The translations under genes and the position numbers were made by a program. DNA of 64,000 bases from Phocaeicola oris (GTDB lineage Bacteria > Bacteroidota > Bacteroidia > Bacteroidales > Bacteroidaceae): contig NZ_JAJLQX010000007.1 of assembly GCF_021295095.1 (NCBI RefSeq), positions 1 to 64,000 of the forward strand, read 5' to 3'. Positions 19,020 to 27,678 of the stretch are shown here, in pieces; the stretch's first letter is position 1; each line of letters begins with the position of its first letter. The notes under the pieces were generated by a model that was given only the letters and a program-made list of their open reading frames with translations, searched no databases and was not told the origin of the DNA.

Positions 19020-20603
19020 ATGAAGAAATTATTATTAACACTATTTCTATTAGCTTTTATCAATCCATTGGCAGCTTATGAAGGTAAAGACAAAAATGAG
19101 AACGAAGATATTCAAAAAACAAAAGTTGATATTTGCATCTATGGAGGAACTTCTGGAGGTGTTATTGCCGCCTATACAGCAAAGAAACAAGGGAAAAGTG
19201 TATTACTTGTAGAGCCGACAACTCGTCTCGGAGGTCTTTCTTCCGGGGGACTCGGTCAAACCGATATTGGTAAAGTAGAAATTATACAAGGCTTTTCTAT
19301 GAATTTTTATCGTCGTATAGGAGAAAAATACGGAAAATCGGAGGCTATATTTACATTTGAGCCTCACATCGCATTAGAGGTTTTTAATGATTATATTAAA
19401 GAAGCTGATGTTGATGTACTCTACAATAATAGAATCATTGGGACCAATAAAAAAGGTACAATTGTAAAAAGTATTATTTTAGAAGACGTATCAACCGGTA
19501 AAACAAATTCAGTAGAAGCAAAAGTCTTTATCGACTGCTCTTATGAAGGGGATTTAATGGCTAAAGCCGGCGTTTCTTATACCATTGGCCGTGAATCTAA
19601 TTCCCAATATGGCGAAACTTTAAATGGCGTTCAAATGTTAAAAGGTCATCAATTTCCTGACGGAATAGACCCTTATAAGATTCCGGGTAATCCTTCCAGC
19701 GGATTACTTTATGGCATTCAGAATGAGAAAATTGGAGTTCAAGGAACAGGAGATAACCATGTTCAAGCCTATAATTTCCGAATTACTTTGACCAAAGATC
19801 CTACAAATATGATCGAAATTACTAAACCTGATAATTACGATCCTTCGAAATATGAACTCATGATTCGCTTGATTGAAAAAGCAAATTACACTCAATTAAA
19901 CGACTTGTTTATTTGGTCTCACATGCCCAATAATAAAACAGATATAAACAATCGGAATGGCTTTTCCACGGATATGATTGGCGCAAATTGGGAATATCCT
20001 GATGGGAGTTATGAAAAACGTAAACAGATTTTCAAAGAGCACTTGGATTATACAAAAGGAATGTTATATTTTGTTGGTCATGATATTCGTGTTCCGGAAT
20101 CTATTCGAAACGAAATTGCTTTGTGGGGATACCCAAAAGATGAATACGAAGAATCCAATCACTTTACCCCTCAACTTTATATTCGAGAAGCCAGAAGAAT
20201 GATAGGTAGAATGGTTATGACGCAAGACTATTGTCAACATAAGTTAACAGCTAATGATCCTATCGGATGGGCTGCTTATACCATGGACAGCCATAACTGT
20301 ACACGCCTTGTCATTAATGGCATGGTAAAAAATGAAGGAAATGTTGAAGTATCGCCGAATGGAGCTTATAATATCTCATACCGTGCAATTACTCCAAAAG
20401 AAAATGAATGTTCAAACTTATTGGTTCCTGTGTGTTTATCTGCTTCTCATATAGCGTATGGCTCCATCAGAATGGAGCCGGTTTTCATGGTCTTAGGAGA
20501 AACGTCTGCATTAGCTGCTTGTCAAGCAATAGATGATCACAAAAATTGTGTTCAAGATGTCAATTCTCAAGAAGTTATGAATATGTTCGAAAGTTTGAAA
20601 TAA
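19020..20603 (+). CDS. Secreted FAD-dependent oxidoreductase (FAD_oxidored family)
   Basis: 527 aa. A signal peptide (about 1-19) precedes a Rossmann FAD-binding motif, YGGTSGGVIAAYTAKKQGKSVLLVEP (about 41-67), then GGLSSGGLGQTD. The C-terminal part has CTRLVINGMVKNEGNV and PVCLSASHIAYGSIRMEP typical of PF12831 proteins. Members are often linked to SusCD pairs in Bacteroidetes but their substrates are mostly unknown. It follows the SusD gene by 62 bp and is closed by the terminator at 20663, so it is the last gene of the uptake operon. Confidence 0.85.
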   Translation: MKKLLLTLFLLAFINPLAAYEGKDKNENEDIQKTKVDICIYGGTSGGVIAAYTAKKQGKSVLLVEPTTRLGGLSSGGLGQTDIGKVEIIQGFSMNFYRRIGEKYGKSEAIFTFEPHIALEVFNDYIKEADVDVLYNNRIIGTNKKGTIVKSIILEDVSTGKTNSVEAKVFIDCSYEGDLMAKAGVSYTIGRESNSQYGETLNGVQMLKGHQFPDGIDPYKIPGNPSSGLLYGIQNEKIGVQGTGDNHVQAYNFRITLTKDPTNMIEITKPDNYDPSKYELMIRLIEKANYTQLNDLFIWSHMPNNKTDINNRNGFSTDMIGANWEYPDGSYEKRKQIFKEHLDYTKGMLYFVGHDIRVPESIRNEIALWGYPKDEYEESNHFTPQLYIREARRMIGRMVMTQDYCQHKLTANDPIGWAAYTMDSHNCTRLVINGMVKNEGNVEVSPNGAYNISYRAITPKENECSNLLVPVCLSASHIAYGSIRMEPVFMVLGETSALAACQAIDDHKNCVQDVNSQEVMNMFESLK

Positions 20604-20662
20604 GAATTAAACTATAGCTTCCCTTAATATTACTCATAGGCAATAAATATTTAAGTTAAAAA

Positions 20663-20694
20663 GACGGTGGCACGAGAGTGTCGCCGCCTTTTTT
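20663..20694 (+). terminator. Rho-independent terminator of the SusCD operon
   Basis: GACGGTGGCAC pairs with GTGTCGCCGCC across a GAGA loop, allowing G-U pairs and one mismatch, followed by seven T. It lies 60 bp after the oxidoreductase stop. Confidence 0.85.
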
Positions 20695-20759
20695 ATAAAA
20701 ATTCGAAACTTTATTTATTCTGTTTTCCCCCCAACAGCAATAAATTAAAATATAAAATA

Positions 20760-20817
20760 GGTTTGCAACTTTTTGAATATAATTTATTATTAATCATTAA
20801 TTTATCAGTTGCAAACC
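20760..20817. repeat. 11-bp perfect inverted repeat with 36-bp spacer
   Basis: GGTTTGCAACT at 20760-20770 and its exact complement at 20807-20817 flank a very AT-rich 36-bp segment. It may be a long hairpin or a protein site. No promoter motif was recognised in the spacer. Confidence 0.6.
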
Positions 20818-20903
20818 ATAGTGAGATAGTGGCAAATGCCTTTCTATTTTTTATTTTCTTATTCTGCTGGTCAACTACATCCAAACAGAAGGAAATCACT
20901 TTG

Positions 20904-21034
20904 CAAAGTCATACTGATGAGCTGCAAAAGTCATACTGATGAGTTGTAAAAATCATACGTATAAACCGCTCAACTCATACGGATGAATTGACAAAAACTT
21001 CTGATGATTTAGGAAACTCATACGTATCACTTTT
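20904..21034. repeat. Six-unit array of degenerate palindromes at 22-bp spacing (locus 3)
   Basis: The units are TCATACTGATGA (20909), TCATACTGATGA (20931), TCATACGTATAA (20953), TCATACGGATGA (20975), AACTTCTGATGA (20996) and TCATACGTATCA (21018). The start-to-start distances are 22, 22, 22, 21 and 22 bp. The surrounding 20604-21163 region contains only this array, the operon terminator and the inverted repeat at 20760. No credible gene is present. Confidence 0.9.
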
Positions 21035-21163
21035 TAAGACGAACAGACATCTTTATAAAGTCGTCTGTAGGAATCCTTTTGAAATAATTAACAACCACAG
21101 ATGCAGTATTTTAAAAATCCTGTATTTATTACATAAAAAGTTTCAATTTAAATTCAGATAATT

Positions 21164-22393
21164 ATGAAAAAATTCATTGGCTTAGTAATTTGTACTACAT
21201 TGTTCATTTGCTCGGGATGCAGTAAGAATGAAAGTATCCCACTTCCGGGGAAACGTCAGGAGATTACGCTCACTACGCGTTCAAAAACCATTAATGAAAA
21301 TATTCAAAACTTCTCTTTCAAATTCTTTCAGCAGATAAATGCAACAGAGATTGACAAGCCGAACCTAATGGTTTCACCATTCTCTCTGTCTATGGCTTTA
21401 GCTATGACAGCTAACGGAGCTCAAAACGCTACGCTTGATGAAATGAAAAAGGTTCTTGGCTTTGAAGATTCATCTTCCGAAGAATTCAACGAATATTATC
21501 AAACCATGATGAAAGAGCTGCCGAATATAGACAGCTCTATAAAAATGTCCATTGCCAACTCTATATGGGTGGCTAATAATTTGATTCTTAAAACAGATTT
21601 TGTGAAAACCAACAAAACCGTATTCGACGCAGAAGTGAAGAACGCAGACTTTAATAGTTCCAATACACTAAAAGCTATTAACGACTGGATAGCCGACAAA
21701 ACAAACGATTGTATTAAAGATTTCTTACAAGAATTAGACCCGGGAACGCGAATGATGCTGATTAATGCATTGTACTTTAAAGGCTCATGGACAAGCAAAT
21801 TCAATAAAGCGGACACAAAGAAAAAGAAATTTACCAACTTAGACGGAAGCGTCGAAAAAGTTGATATGATGCATCAAGAGAATCCTTTTGCCTATGCCAC
21901 AAATAACACTTTCGAGATGCTTTGCTTACCTTACGGCAATCAGGCATATCGCATGATGGTTCTTCTGCCAAATAAAAATACGACTATGAATGATGCCATA
22001 AAGAAACTTGACTATCAGATGTATCAAAGTCTGTACGAAAAGCTTGACAATATAAATATTGATGTTGAGTTGCCGAAGTTCAAACAAGAATATCGCAAGA
22101 CATTGGTTGATGACATGAAGACGATGGGTATTCACCATGCTTTCTCAGCCAATGCCGATTTCTTTGGTATTTCGAAAGAACCTCTCAATATTTCAGACAT
22201 CATTCAAGGTACCTATATTAATGTAGATGAGGAAGGAACAGAAGCTGCAGCCGTAACTGTAATTAATCTTTATACGTCGGCAGGTCCGGAAGCTCACTCC
22301 ATACAATTCCATGTGAACCGTCCGTTCCTCTATCTCATTCAAGAACAAAGTACAGGCGCGATTCTCTTTATGGGAAAAGTAACGGAACTGTAA
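21164..22393 (+). CDS. Serpin (serine protease inhibitor) lipoprotein
   Basis: 409 aa. Lipoprotein signal with the Cys at 19 (FICSGC). The full serpin fold is present: NLMVSPFSLSMALAMTANGA (about 58-77), the NALYFKGSW strand (about 201-209) and PFLYLI near the end. The reactive-loop hinge reads NVDEEGTEAAAVTV, with the small-residue run that inhibitory serpins need. It probably protects the cell surface against host or competitor serine proteases. Single gene with its own terminator at 22413. Confidence 0.95.
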   Translation: MKKFIGLVICTTLFICSGCSKNESIPLPGKRQEITLTTRSKTINENIQNFSFKFFQQINATEIDKPNLMVSPFSLSMALAMTANGAQNATLDEMKKVLGFEDSSSEEFNEYYQTMMKELPNIDSSIKMSIANSIWVANNLILKTDFVKTNKTVFDAEVKNADFNSSNTLKAINDWIADKTNDCIKDFLQELDPGTRMMLINALYFKGSWTSKFNKADTKKKKFTNLDGSVEKVDMMHQENPFAYATNNTFEMLCLPYGNQAYRMMVLLPNKNTTMNDAIKKLDYQMYQSLYEKLDNINIDVELPKFKQEYRKTLVDDMKTMGIHHAFSANADFFGISKEPLNISDIIQGTYINVDEEGTEAAAVTVINLYTSAGPEAHSIQFHVNRPFLYLIQEQSTGAILFMGKVTEL

Positions 22394-22412
22394 AAACAAA
22401 TATATAAGAACT

Positions 22413-22448
22413 AAAAGACATGAGAATATAGCATGTTCTTATGTCTTT
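22413..22448. terminator. Bidirectional terminator between serpin and glutaminase
   Basis: AAAAGACATGAGAA pairs with TTCTTATGTCTTTT (one G-U pair), with T-tracts on both strands. The flanking genes converge on it. Confidence 0.8.
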
Positions 22449-22479
22449 TTATCTAATCCTAACAGACCATGTATTTCTA

Positions 22480-23394
22480 CTAAAATATAGATTCCTGAGT
22501 CTCTGTTGTGAGAAGTTCCAACGCTTTCATTCCCATGACAGAATTACCTTTCGGATTCAATCGCGGACTCCATACCGCAACCGAATAACGCATAGGATAT
22601 ATAGCAGCAATGCCACCGCCCACCCCACTTTTCCCCGGCAGTCCAACCAAGTAGGAGAACTCACCGGCCTCATCATAGAATCCGCAAGTCTGCATAATGG
22701 CATTCATCCGCTTCACTTGCGACGAAGTAAGCATGATATGATTATATTGAAAAGATTTTTTATGATTTGCAAAAGAAAGAAATGCTTTTGAAAGTTCCTG
22801 GCAACTCATCTCGACCGAGCACATCAGAAAGTAGAATTGGAGCACCCGCTCTATATCATTCTCTATGTTATGATAATACTTTAACATATTGGCAATGGCT
22901 GCGTTAAGGTATCCCCGGCTGCGCTCCGACCGTGCCACTTCTTCGTTGTACGACACACTGTTTGTCCCACAAAGCGAATGGACAAAAGAAAGGAACTCTT
23001 CCTCCGGATTTGCCAGTTTACTCAACAAAATATCCGTCATGACGATTGCTCCGGCATTGATAAACGGATTTCGAGGAATACCTTTCTCCTCTTCCAACTG
23101 GATGAGTGAATTGAACGCCGTTCCCGAAGGCTCTTTTCCCATCCGCTTCCAAAGTTCGTCTCCCTCCAAGCTAAGACACATAGCTAAAGCAAATACCTTT
23201 GAGATACTTTGAATAGAAAAACGCGTCGTCGCCTTACCTACCGCAAAAGTCTCACCACCGATAGTATGCAGGCAAATGCCAAATTGATCGGGATTCACTT
23301 TAGCCAGCGCCGGAATATAATCGGCTTGCTTACCTTCTTTGGAAAACGGTTGGATTTCCTGACATACATGTTCTAATATTTCCTGATAATTCAT
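22480..23394 (-). CDS. glsA: Glutaminase A
   Basis: 304 aa, full-length beta-lactamase-fold glutaminase that hydrolyses glutamine to glutamate and ammonia. The catalytic Ser-Lys pair is in SIQSISKVFAL (S63, K66). Other signatures are NPFINAGAIVMTD (about 113-125) and GLPGKSGVGGGI (about 249-260). No signal peptide, so cytoplasmic. In enterobacteria the enzyme supports acid resistance; no gad genes are visible here. Convergent with the serpin. Confidence 0.96.
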   Translation of the reverse strand: MNYQEILEHVCQEIQPFSKEGKQADYIPALAKVNPDQFGICLHTIGGETFAVGKATTRFSIQSISKVFALAMCLSLEGDELWKRMGKEPSGTAFNSLIQLEEEKGIPRNPFINAGAIVMTDILLSKLANPEEEFLSFVHSLCGTNSVSYNEEVARSERSRGYLNAAIANMLKYYHNIENDIERVLQFYFLMCSVEMSCQELSKAFLSFANHKKSFQYNHIMLTSSQVKRMNAIMQTCGFYDEAGEFSYLVGLPGKSGVGGGIAAIYPMRYSVAVWSPRLNPKGNSVMGMKALELLTTETQESIF

Positions 23395-23538
23395 AGCTCT
23401 ATGGGTGATTTCAAATTAAAAACAAACTATATCCGATTATCTTTAAATGACAGCCAGATGCAAAGATAAACGTTTTTTATAAACTTTTTCCAAGAAATAA
23501 AGGCAAACTATCAAATCAGTCGGATAAAAAGAAAAAGA

Positions 23539-23558
23539 GATACATCAATTGATGTACC
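23539..23558 (-). terminator. Terminator after the sugar isomerase-like gene
   Basis: The palindrome TACATCAATTGATGTA, extended by G-U and terminal pairs, is followed on the minus strand by a long pyrimidine tract (TCTCTTTTTCTTTTT). It lies 25 bp after the stop of the leftward gene. Confidence 0.65.
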
Positions 23559-23582
23559 TCCTCCCCTTTCATTTATAAATGA

Positions 23583-24443
23583 TTAAGCATTATCGCACAA
23601 TGCTTTCAAATATCCGTATGATTCTGCGATGCCGAGGAACGGATCTTTCATATCTTTCTCATACTCTAAACTAAGTTTTCCTGTATAATTTACCTTACGC
23701 AACATACGAATTAAAGCAGGAAAATCTATCTTTCCCCGACCAATCTCCATACAGTGTCCTTGCTTAGTGGGTTCACTCTCATCTTTAATATGCATATCAA
23801 ATATGCGTGAATGATATTTCTCCAAGTCGGCAATCGGATCACATCCTGCACGGAAGTCGTGCCCAATATCCAAACACATTCCTATCCTCGGGTCCAAATC
23901 CTTTACCTTATCCCATATAACTGTCGCGGTTTGGAATCGATCAATATCCGGTCCGTGCAAATGAATAGCATAATACAAGTCGGGATATTCCTTCATCTTA
24001 TCACTCACATACGGAAGAATCTCATAAGACGGAACGCCAACCATCACATTTACTCCCACGCGCTTAGCGTATGCAAAAGCATTGTCTACCTCTTCCTTAT
24101 TATTCATATAAATAGGCCCTACTCCATAACCGGTTACACCAAATGAAGCCAACTTGTTATGAAATGCCGCGATTTGATCGTCCGTAGCATTCAGCGGCAG
24201 ATGGAAATCTTTAATGCAAAGATTATGAATATCACATTTCTGCAGTGTTTTCAATGTCGTATCGATATCGAAATTAACAAATGTATATCCTGCACAACTC
24301 AATTCGAAAGGATTAGTCTTCTTCTCCTTTTTTGTTTCAGAAACAGCCGGATTTCCGGCCTCAACTATATTCAAATTGCCTGTAGCCAGCAAAGCAGTAC
24401 TTGCCAACCCTGTCTTTAAAAAAGATCGTCTTGATACTTTCAT
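23583..24443 (-). CDS. Exported sugar phosphate isomerase/epimerase-like TIM-barrel protein
   Basis: 286 aa. The N-terminus MKVSRRSFLKTGLASTALLA has a twin-arginine motif and hydrophobic stretch. The xylose-isomerase-like TIM barrel follows, with metal-site candidates in MCLDIGHDFRAG (about 188), HIKDESEPTKQGHCMEIGRGKIDF (about 218-240) and LSLEYEKD (about 258). Such proteins in Bacteroides usually serve carbohydrate catabolism, but the substrate is unknown. Single leftward gene. Confidence 0.85.
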   Translation of the reverse strand: MKVSRRSFLKTGLASTALLATGNLNIVEAGNPAVSETKKEKKTNPFELSCAGYTFVNFDIDTTLKTLQKCDIHNLCIKDFHLPLNATDDQIAAFHNKLASFGVTGYGVGPIYMNNKEEVDNAFAYAKRVGVNVMVGVPSYEILPYVSDKMKEYPDLYYAIHLHGPDIDRFQTATVIWDKVKDLDPRIGMCLDIGHDFRAGCDPIADLEKYHSRIFDMHIKDESEPTKQGHCMEIGRGKIDFPALIRMLRKVNYTGKLSLEYEKDMKDPFLGIAESYGYLKALCDNA

Positions 24444-24611
24444 GGTATTTTAATTTATTTTCAACGCAGAAACAAAATTAAGAAATCAAAAAAGAAAAAC
24501 AAAGTTATCAAACAATTTTATTTGATACTTTACCGATTCATTCACATCAAATCTACTCAACTGGACGTTGAATCCGGTATATAGTCCGATAAAAGGGGAT
24601 TGCCTTTTTGC

Positions 24612-24645
24612 TCTTTCTCTCCCCCATGAGAGGGAAAGGAAGAGG
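24612..24645. terminator. Hairpin between DUF6261-like remnant and isomerase gene
   Basis: A purine/pyrimidine hairpin (CTCTTTCTCTC ... GAGAGGGAAAGGAAGAG) lies just past the stop of the leftward 24669 gene. The stem is imperfect. The rest of 24444-24668 shows no gene. Confidence 0.4.
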
Positions 24646-24668
24646 TTTTCACGCTGCCTTTGCCGACC

Positions 24669-25310
24669 TTACTCCATTTTCTTCTCGCCCGATGCCGCGA
24701 CCTTGGCTGCCTTCATCTGCGCCCGGCTTTGGTTATATGCCGTAGTGGTATCGTCGATAAGTTTGTTGAGCTTGGTGATAAAGGTGGAAAGCTCTGCGGC
24801 AGGTACTGCTATACTGAATGCAAAAGCCACGGTGGTCATCTCGTCATACAGGGTGTTCATCTTCTTTCGAACGGGCTTTGCCGCTCCGAGGTTGGTAGCC
24901 ACCTGCGACGTGGCACGACTTTCGAGCAGCGAAGCATAACGGTCGATGGTCGTGGAGAGCTGGTCAACGGCGGGCTGGAGGGCGAGTGTCTGCACATGCG
25001 CCTTAAGGTCGGGCTTGGCAAGGTCGGTGAGTAGTCCGCGTGCCTGCTGCACCTCCTGCCGCTGCGCCATCTGCTGGATGCCGGCATAGATTTTTGTGGC
25101 ATTATAGAGCGTGGTGGCCGCCTCGCGTTGCGTCTTGACGGGCGACTGTCTGGCGTTGCGGATGGCCGAGAGGATATAGGTTATCAGGTCGTCCGCCTCC
25201 TTATCCACCACGGCTATCTCCGCCGTCTCGTCCGAGACACGGCTCTGAGCCACGATGTCGGTGAGCAACTTCAAGCGCAGGAAGCAGACATACAGCAGCG
25301 CATCAGCCAA
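24669..25310 (-). pseudogene. DUF6261-like helical protein, N-terminally truncated
   Basis: 213 codons open leftward with no ATG; the first usable codon is TTG at 25310. Full proteins of this type in Bacteroides are about 240-250 aa and wholly alpha-helical, so the first 30-40 residues appear lost. The sequence shows long amphipathic helices (REAATTLYNATKIYAGIQQM, KMNTLYDEMTTVAFAFSIAV) and a basic tail. Base composition is clearly more GC-rich than the flanks. It abuts head-to-head, within about 25 bp, a truncated mobilization gene, so the junction is probably the scar of element insertion and decay. Family name recalled from sequence flavour, not searched. Confidence 0.6.
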
Positions 25311-25706
25311 GCGGTTCTCACAGCCACCAAGAAGAAAGACAATACTATCCGTTTGTTACAGGGGGCATTGGAAGCCAGCCGGAAAATTCTGAATGTCATT
25401 GCCGATATTCTCTACCAAGCAAGCGAGGTGTTCAGACGAGCCATCAATGCGATTATCCATTTTGGAACGGAACAGCACAAGTCAATCTTTGCCCCATCGG
25501 AAGCCGCTGACATTAAAAGTGTGATGCAGGAATATGGCGAAACAGCCGAAATGCAAAAGGCGGTTGGTGACTGGCTGTGTGGCTATGCGGAACATAAGCA
25601 GTCCTTTGACGAAATCAAACATCGCCACACACTCAAAGAGGTGGGCGATGTTGCAGACGGGGCGTATGATTGGAAAATAAACAAAACACAGCAATTAGTC
25701 AGATAA
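25311..25706 (+). pseudogene. C-terminal fragment of a mobilization protein / relaxase
   Basis: About 130 codons rightward, read from ISQAVLTATKKKDNTIRLLQ to the stop at 25706. The helical composition and the segment AINAIIHFGTEQHKSIFAPSEA resemble C-terminal ends of Bacteroides mobilizable-element relaxases. No start codon or relaxase motif remains. The upstream extension of the frame is only antisense of the DUF6261-like gene. It marks the left edge of remnant R. Confidence 0.65.
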
Positions 25707-25908
25707 TCGGAGGCGAAAACACCTCTCTTAATGTAGAGAAATCAGTGTTGATAACGGAATATCAATGATAATTCATCTATCTTTGTAACCCCAATTATGC
25801 TATAGCTAAGTGAATTAGAATATAGTATTATTAAATTATAATATATATGTGTAGGTAAGCCTCATTACAAACAGAGTGTAATAAATACAATTAAAAATTC
25901 TATACCTT

Positions 25909-26301
25909 ATGCAAATCAAAGCAGTTCATCATATTGCAATCATAGCTTCAGATTATATGCAATATCTTCGATTCTATACTGAAATTTTGAACCTTAAAAT
26001 AATAAGTGAACATTATAGGGATTCACGCCAGTCGTACAAGACTGACCTTGCTCTGCCGGATGGTACTTATGTTGTGGAACTCTTTTCTTTTCCTTCACCA
26101 CCACAACGGGTTAGTCACCCTGAAGCTTGCGAGCTCCGCCATCTTGCCTTTGCCGTAGCAGATATAGACAAAGCGATAGCTGAAGTTACAGCCAAGGGCG
26201 TAGAATGTGAACCTGTAAGAATAGACGAATATACAGGGCGCAAATTCACCTTTCTTCAAGATCCGGATAAACTTCCCATCGAACTTTATGGAGTGCAATA
26301 A
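25909..26301 (+). CDS. VOC-family (glyoxalase I-like) protein
   Basis: 130 aa, two beta-alpha-beta-beta-beta modules. Metal-ligand candidates: His in VHHIAIIASDY (about 6-7), Glu in VVELFSFP (about 57), His in LRHLAFAVADI (about 77) and Glu in LPIELYG (about 126). The pattern matches YaeR/SMU1112c-like VOC proteins that resemble lactoylglutathione lyase. Substrate unknown. It stands alone in remnant R. Confidence 0.85.
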   Translation: MQIKAVHHIAIIASDYMQYLRFYTEILNLKIISEHYRDSRQSYKTDLALPDGTYVVELFSFPSPPQRVSHPEACELRHLAFAVADIDKAIAEVTAKGVECEPVRIDEYTGRKFTFLQDPDKLPIELYGVQ

Positions 26302-26519
26302 CCTTGACGTATAGCCCAACAATACGCTTTATCGTCAGTCAATAAGAGAATTATGTCATTGCCAAGACTAGCACCACACTTTAGGTTGCCGGTCTTGTTT
26401 TTTATGGATGAAAAAAAAGTTTGTTTCCGCAGGCAAGGTTTTCAGGACATCGGTATTATATAGATGAGCGCTCAAAAAAAGAACAACAGTAATAAACAAA
26501 TAAAAAACAAAAGATAAAA

Positions 26520-27092
26520 ATGAAAAAGTTCAATATCTTGAAAGTAATGATGATGGCTGTTATCAGTATCTCTGCTATGACATTCGCTTCGTGCGACAAC
26601 GATGACGACGAGCCCGTTAACACATTAAAACTCAATCCTGCAAAAGTGGAAATTGCTCCGAAAGCTACCGCTACGGTGACTATCGGAAGTGGTATGGCTC
26701 CGTTTACGGTAAACTCGTCGAATACGAAGGTTGCAACGGTCAAAACCAAGGGCAAGACAATCACAATCACAGGTGTTGCCGAGGGTAGTGCAGTCGTGAA
26801 GGTAACTGACAAAAGCAAACAGACAGGACAGGTTATCGTGACCGTGAAGGCTGCATCGTCTTCATTGACTGTTGACAAGAAGTCAGCGGAGATGGCTGTC
26901 GGAAAGACGGTTGACGTTACCGTATCGAAGGGTACTGCGCCTTACACCGCAACAGTAAAAGACTCGAAAGTCGCGACTGCCAGTGTCAAGGACAGCAAGA
27001 TTACCATCAAGGGTGTCAAGGCCGGCAAGACAACAGTCACCGTGACCGACAAGAACAAAAAGTCGGCAACCATCAACGTAACGGTTAAGTAA
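26520..27092 (+). CDS. Lipoprotein with two Big2-like Ig repeats
   Basis: 190 aa. Lipoprotein signal with Cys at 25 (MTFASC) followed by an acidic DNDDDE stretch that may direct surface export. Two homologous repeats of about 77 residues follow (about 34-110 and 114-190), each with TVTIGSG-APFTV / TVSKGTAPYTA and an ending of VKVTDKSKQ / VTVTDKNKK typical of bacterial Ig-like group 2 domains. It starts the four-gene cluster with the sigma factor 16 bp downstream, so it may be a target or partner of that regulator. Confidence 0.8.
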   Translation: MKKFNILKVMMMAVISISAMTFASCDNDDDEPVNTLKLNPAKVEIAPKATATVTIGSGMAPFTVNSSNTKVATVKTKGKTITITGVAEGSAVVKVTDKSKQTGQVIVTVKAASSSLTVDKKSAEMAVGKTVDVTVSKGTAPYTATVKDSKVATASVKDSKITIKGVKAGKTTVTVTDKNKKSATINVTVK

Positions 27093-27108
27093 CGAACTGT
27101 CATTCGGG

Positions 27109-27678
27109 ATGAACGTGATGCATAACGAGAACTACAGCGAACAGGAACTGATAGACGGAGCAAGGCGAGGCGAGCAAGAGGCCATGAAGAGGATTTACCT
27201 CTTGCACGCCCGCTACTTGACCGCTGTGTGTTCTCGTTATGTAGTCAATCCTGAAGATGTCCGCGACACGCTTCAGGATTCTTTCGTTGCCATATTCGGG
27301 AATATCGACAAGTACCGGCCGAAGGAAAACGCTTCGTTAAGGTCGTGGATGACAAGAATCGTCGTAAACAATTCGCTACAGTTTCTTCGCAAGAGCGAGA
27401 AAATGCAGTTTATCAAATCGGTGGACGAATACGCTGACGTGGTAGAAGAAACGGCGGAAACAGACGACATTCCATACGAAGAGGTGAGGAAACTCATAGG
27501 CGAGTTGCCCGCAGGCTATCGCTCCGTGTTCAATCTTTACGTATTCGAGCGGAAAAGCCACAAGGAGATAGCCCACATTCTCGGAATAAAAGAAGACACA
27601 TCGGCTTCGCAATTCCACAAGGCGAAGAAGATGCTTGCAGTGAAAATAAATCAATATAAGGAAAGGAGCGACAGATGA
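27109..27678 (+). CDS. ECF-family RNA polymerase sigma factor
   Basis: 189 aa. Region 2 spans about 25-95 with DVRDTLQDSFVAIFGNIDKY; region 4 spans about 130-185 with LPAGYRSVFNLYVFERKSHKEIAHILGIKEDTSASQFHKAKKML. A second ATG three codons in (27118) is an equally good start. It overlaps the next gene by 4 bp, so the downstream membrane protein is probably its translationally coupled partner or anti-sigma factor. Confidence 0.92.
   Translation: MNVMHNENYSEQELIDGARRGEQEAMKRIYLLHARYLTAVCSRYVVNPEDVRDTLQDSFVAIFGNIDKYRPKENASLRSWMTRIVVNNSLQFLRKSEKMQFIKSVDEYADVVEETAETDDIPYEEVRKLIGELPAGYRSVFNLYVFERKSHKEIAHILGIKEDTSASQFHKAKKMLAVKINQYKERSDR

Noticed and set aside
20904-21034. CRISPR array
   Set aside because: Units are 12-bp degenerate palindromes every 22 bp with no constant repeat, spacers are about 10 bp, and no cas genes are present.
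24568-25034. Rightward frames opposite the DUF6261-like gene
   Set aside because: GC-rich shadow frames. The leftward frame has regular amphipathic helices and a plausible family.
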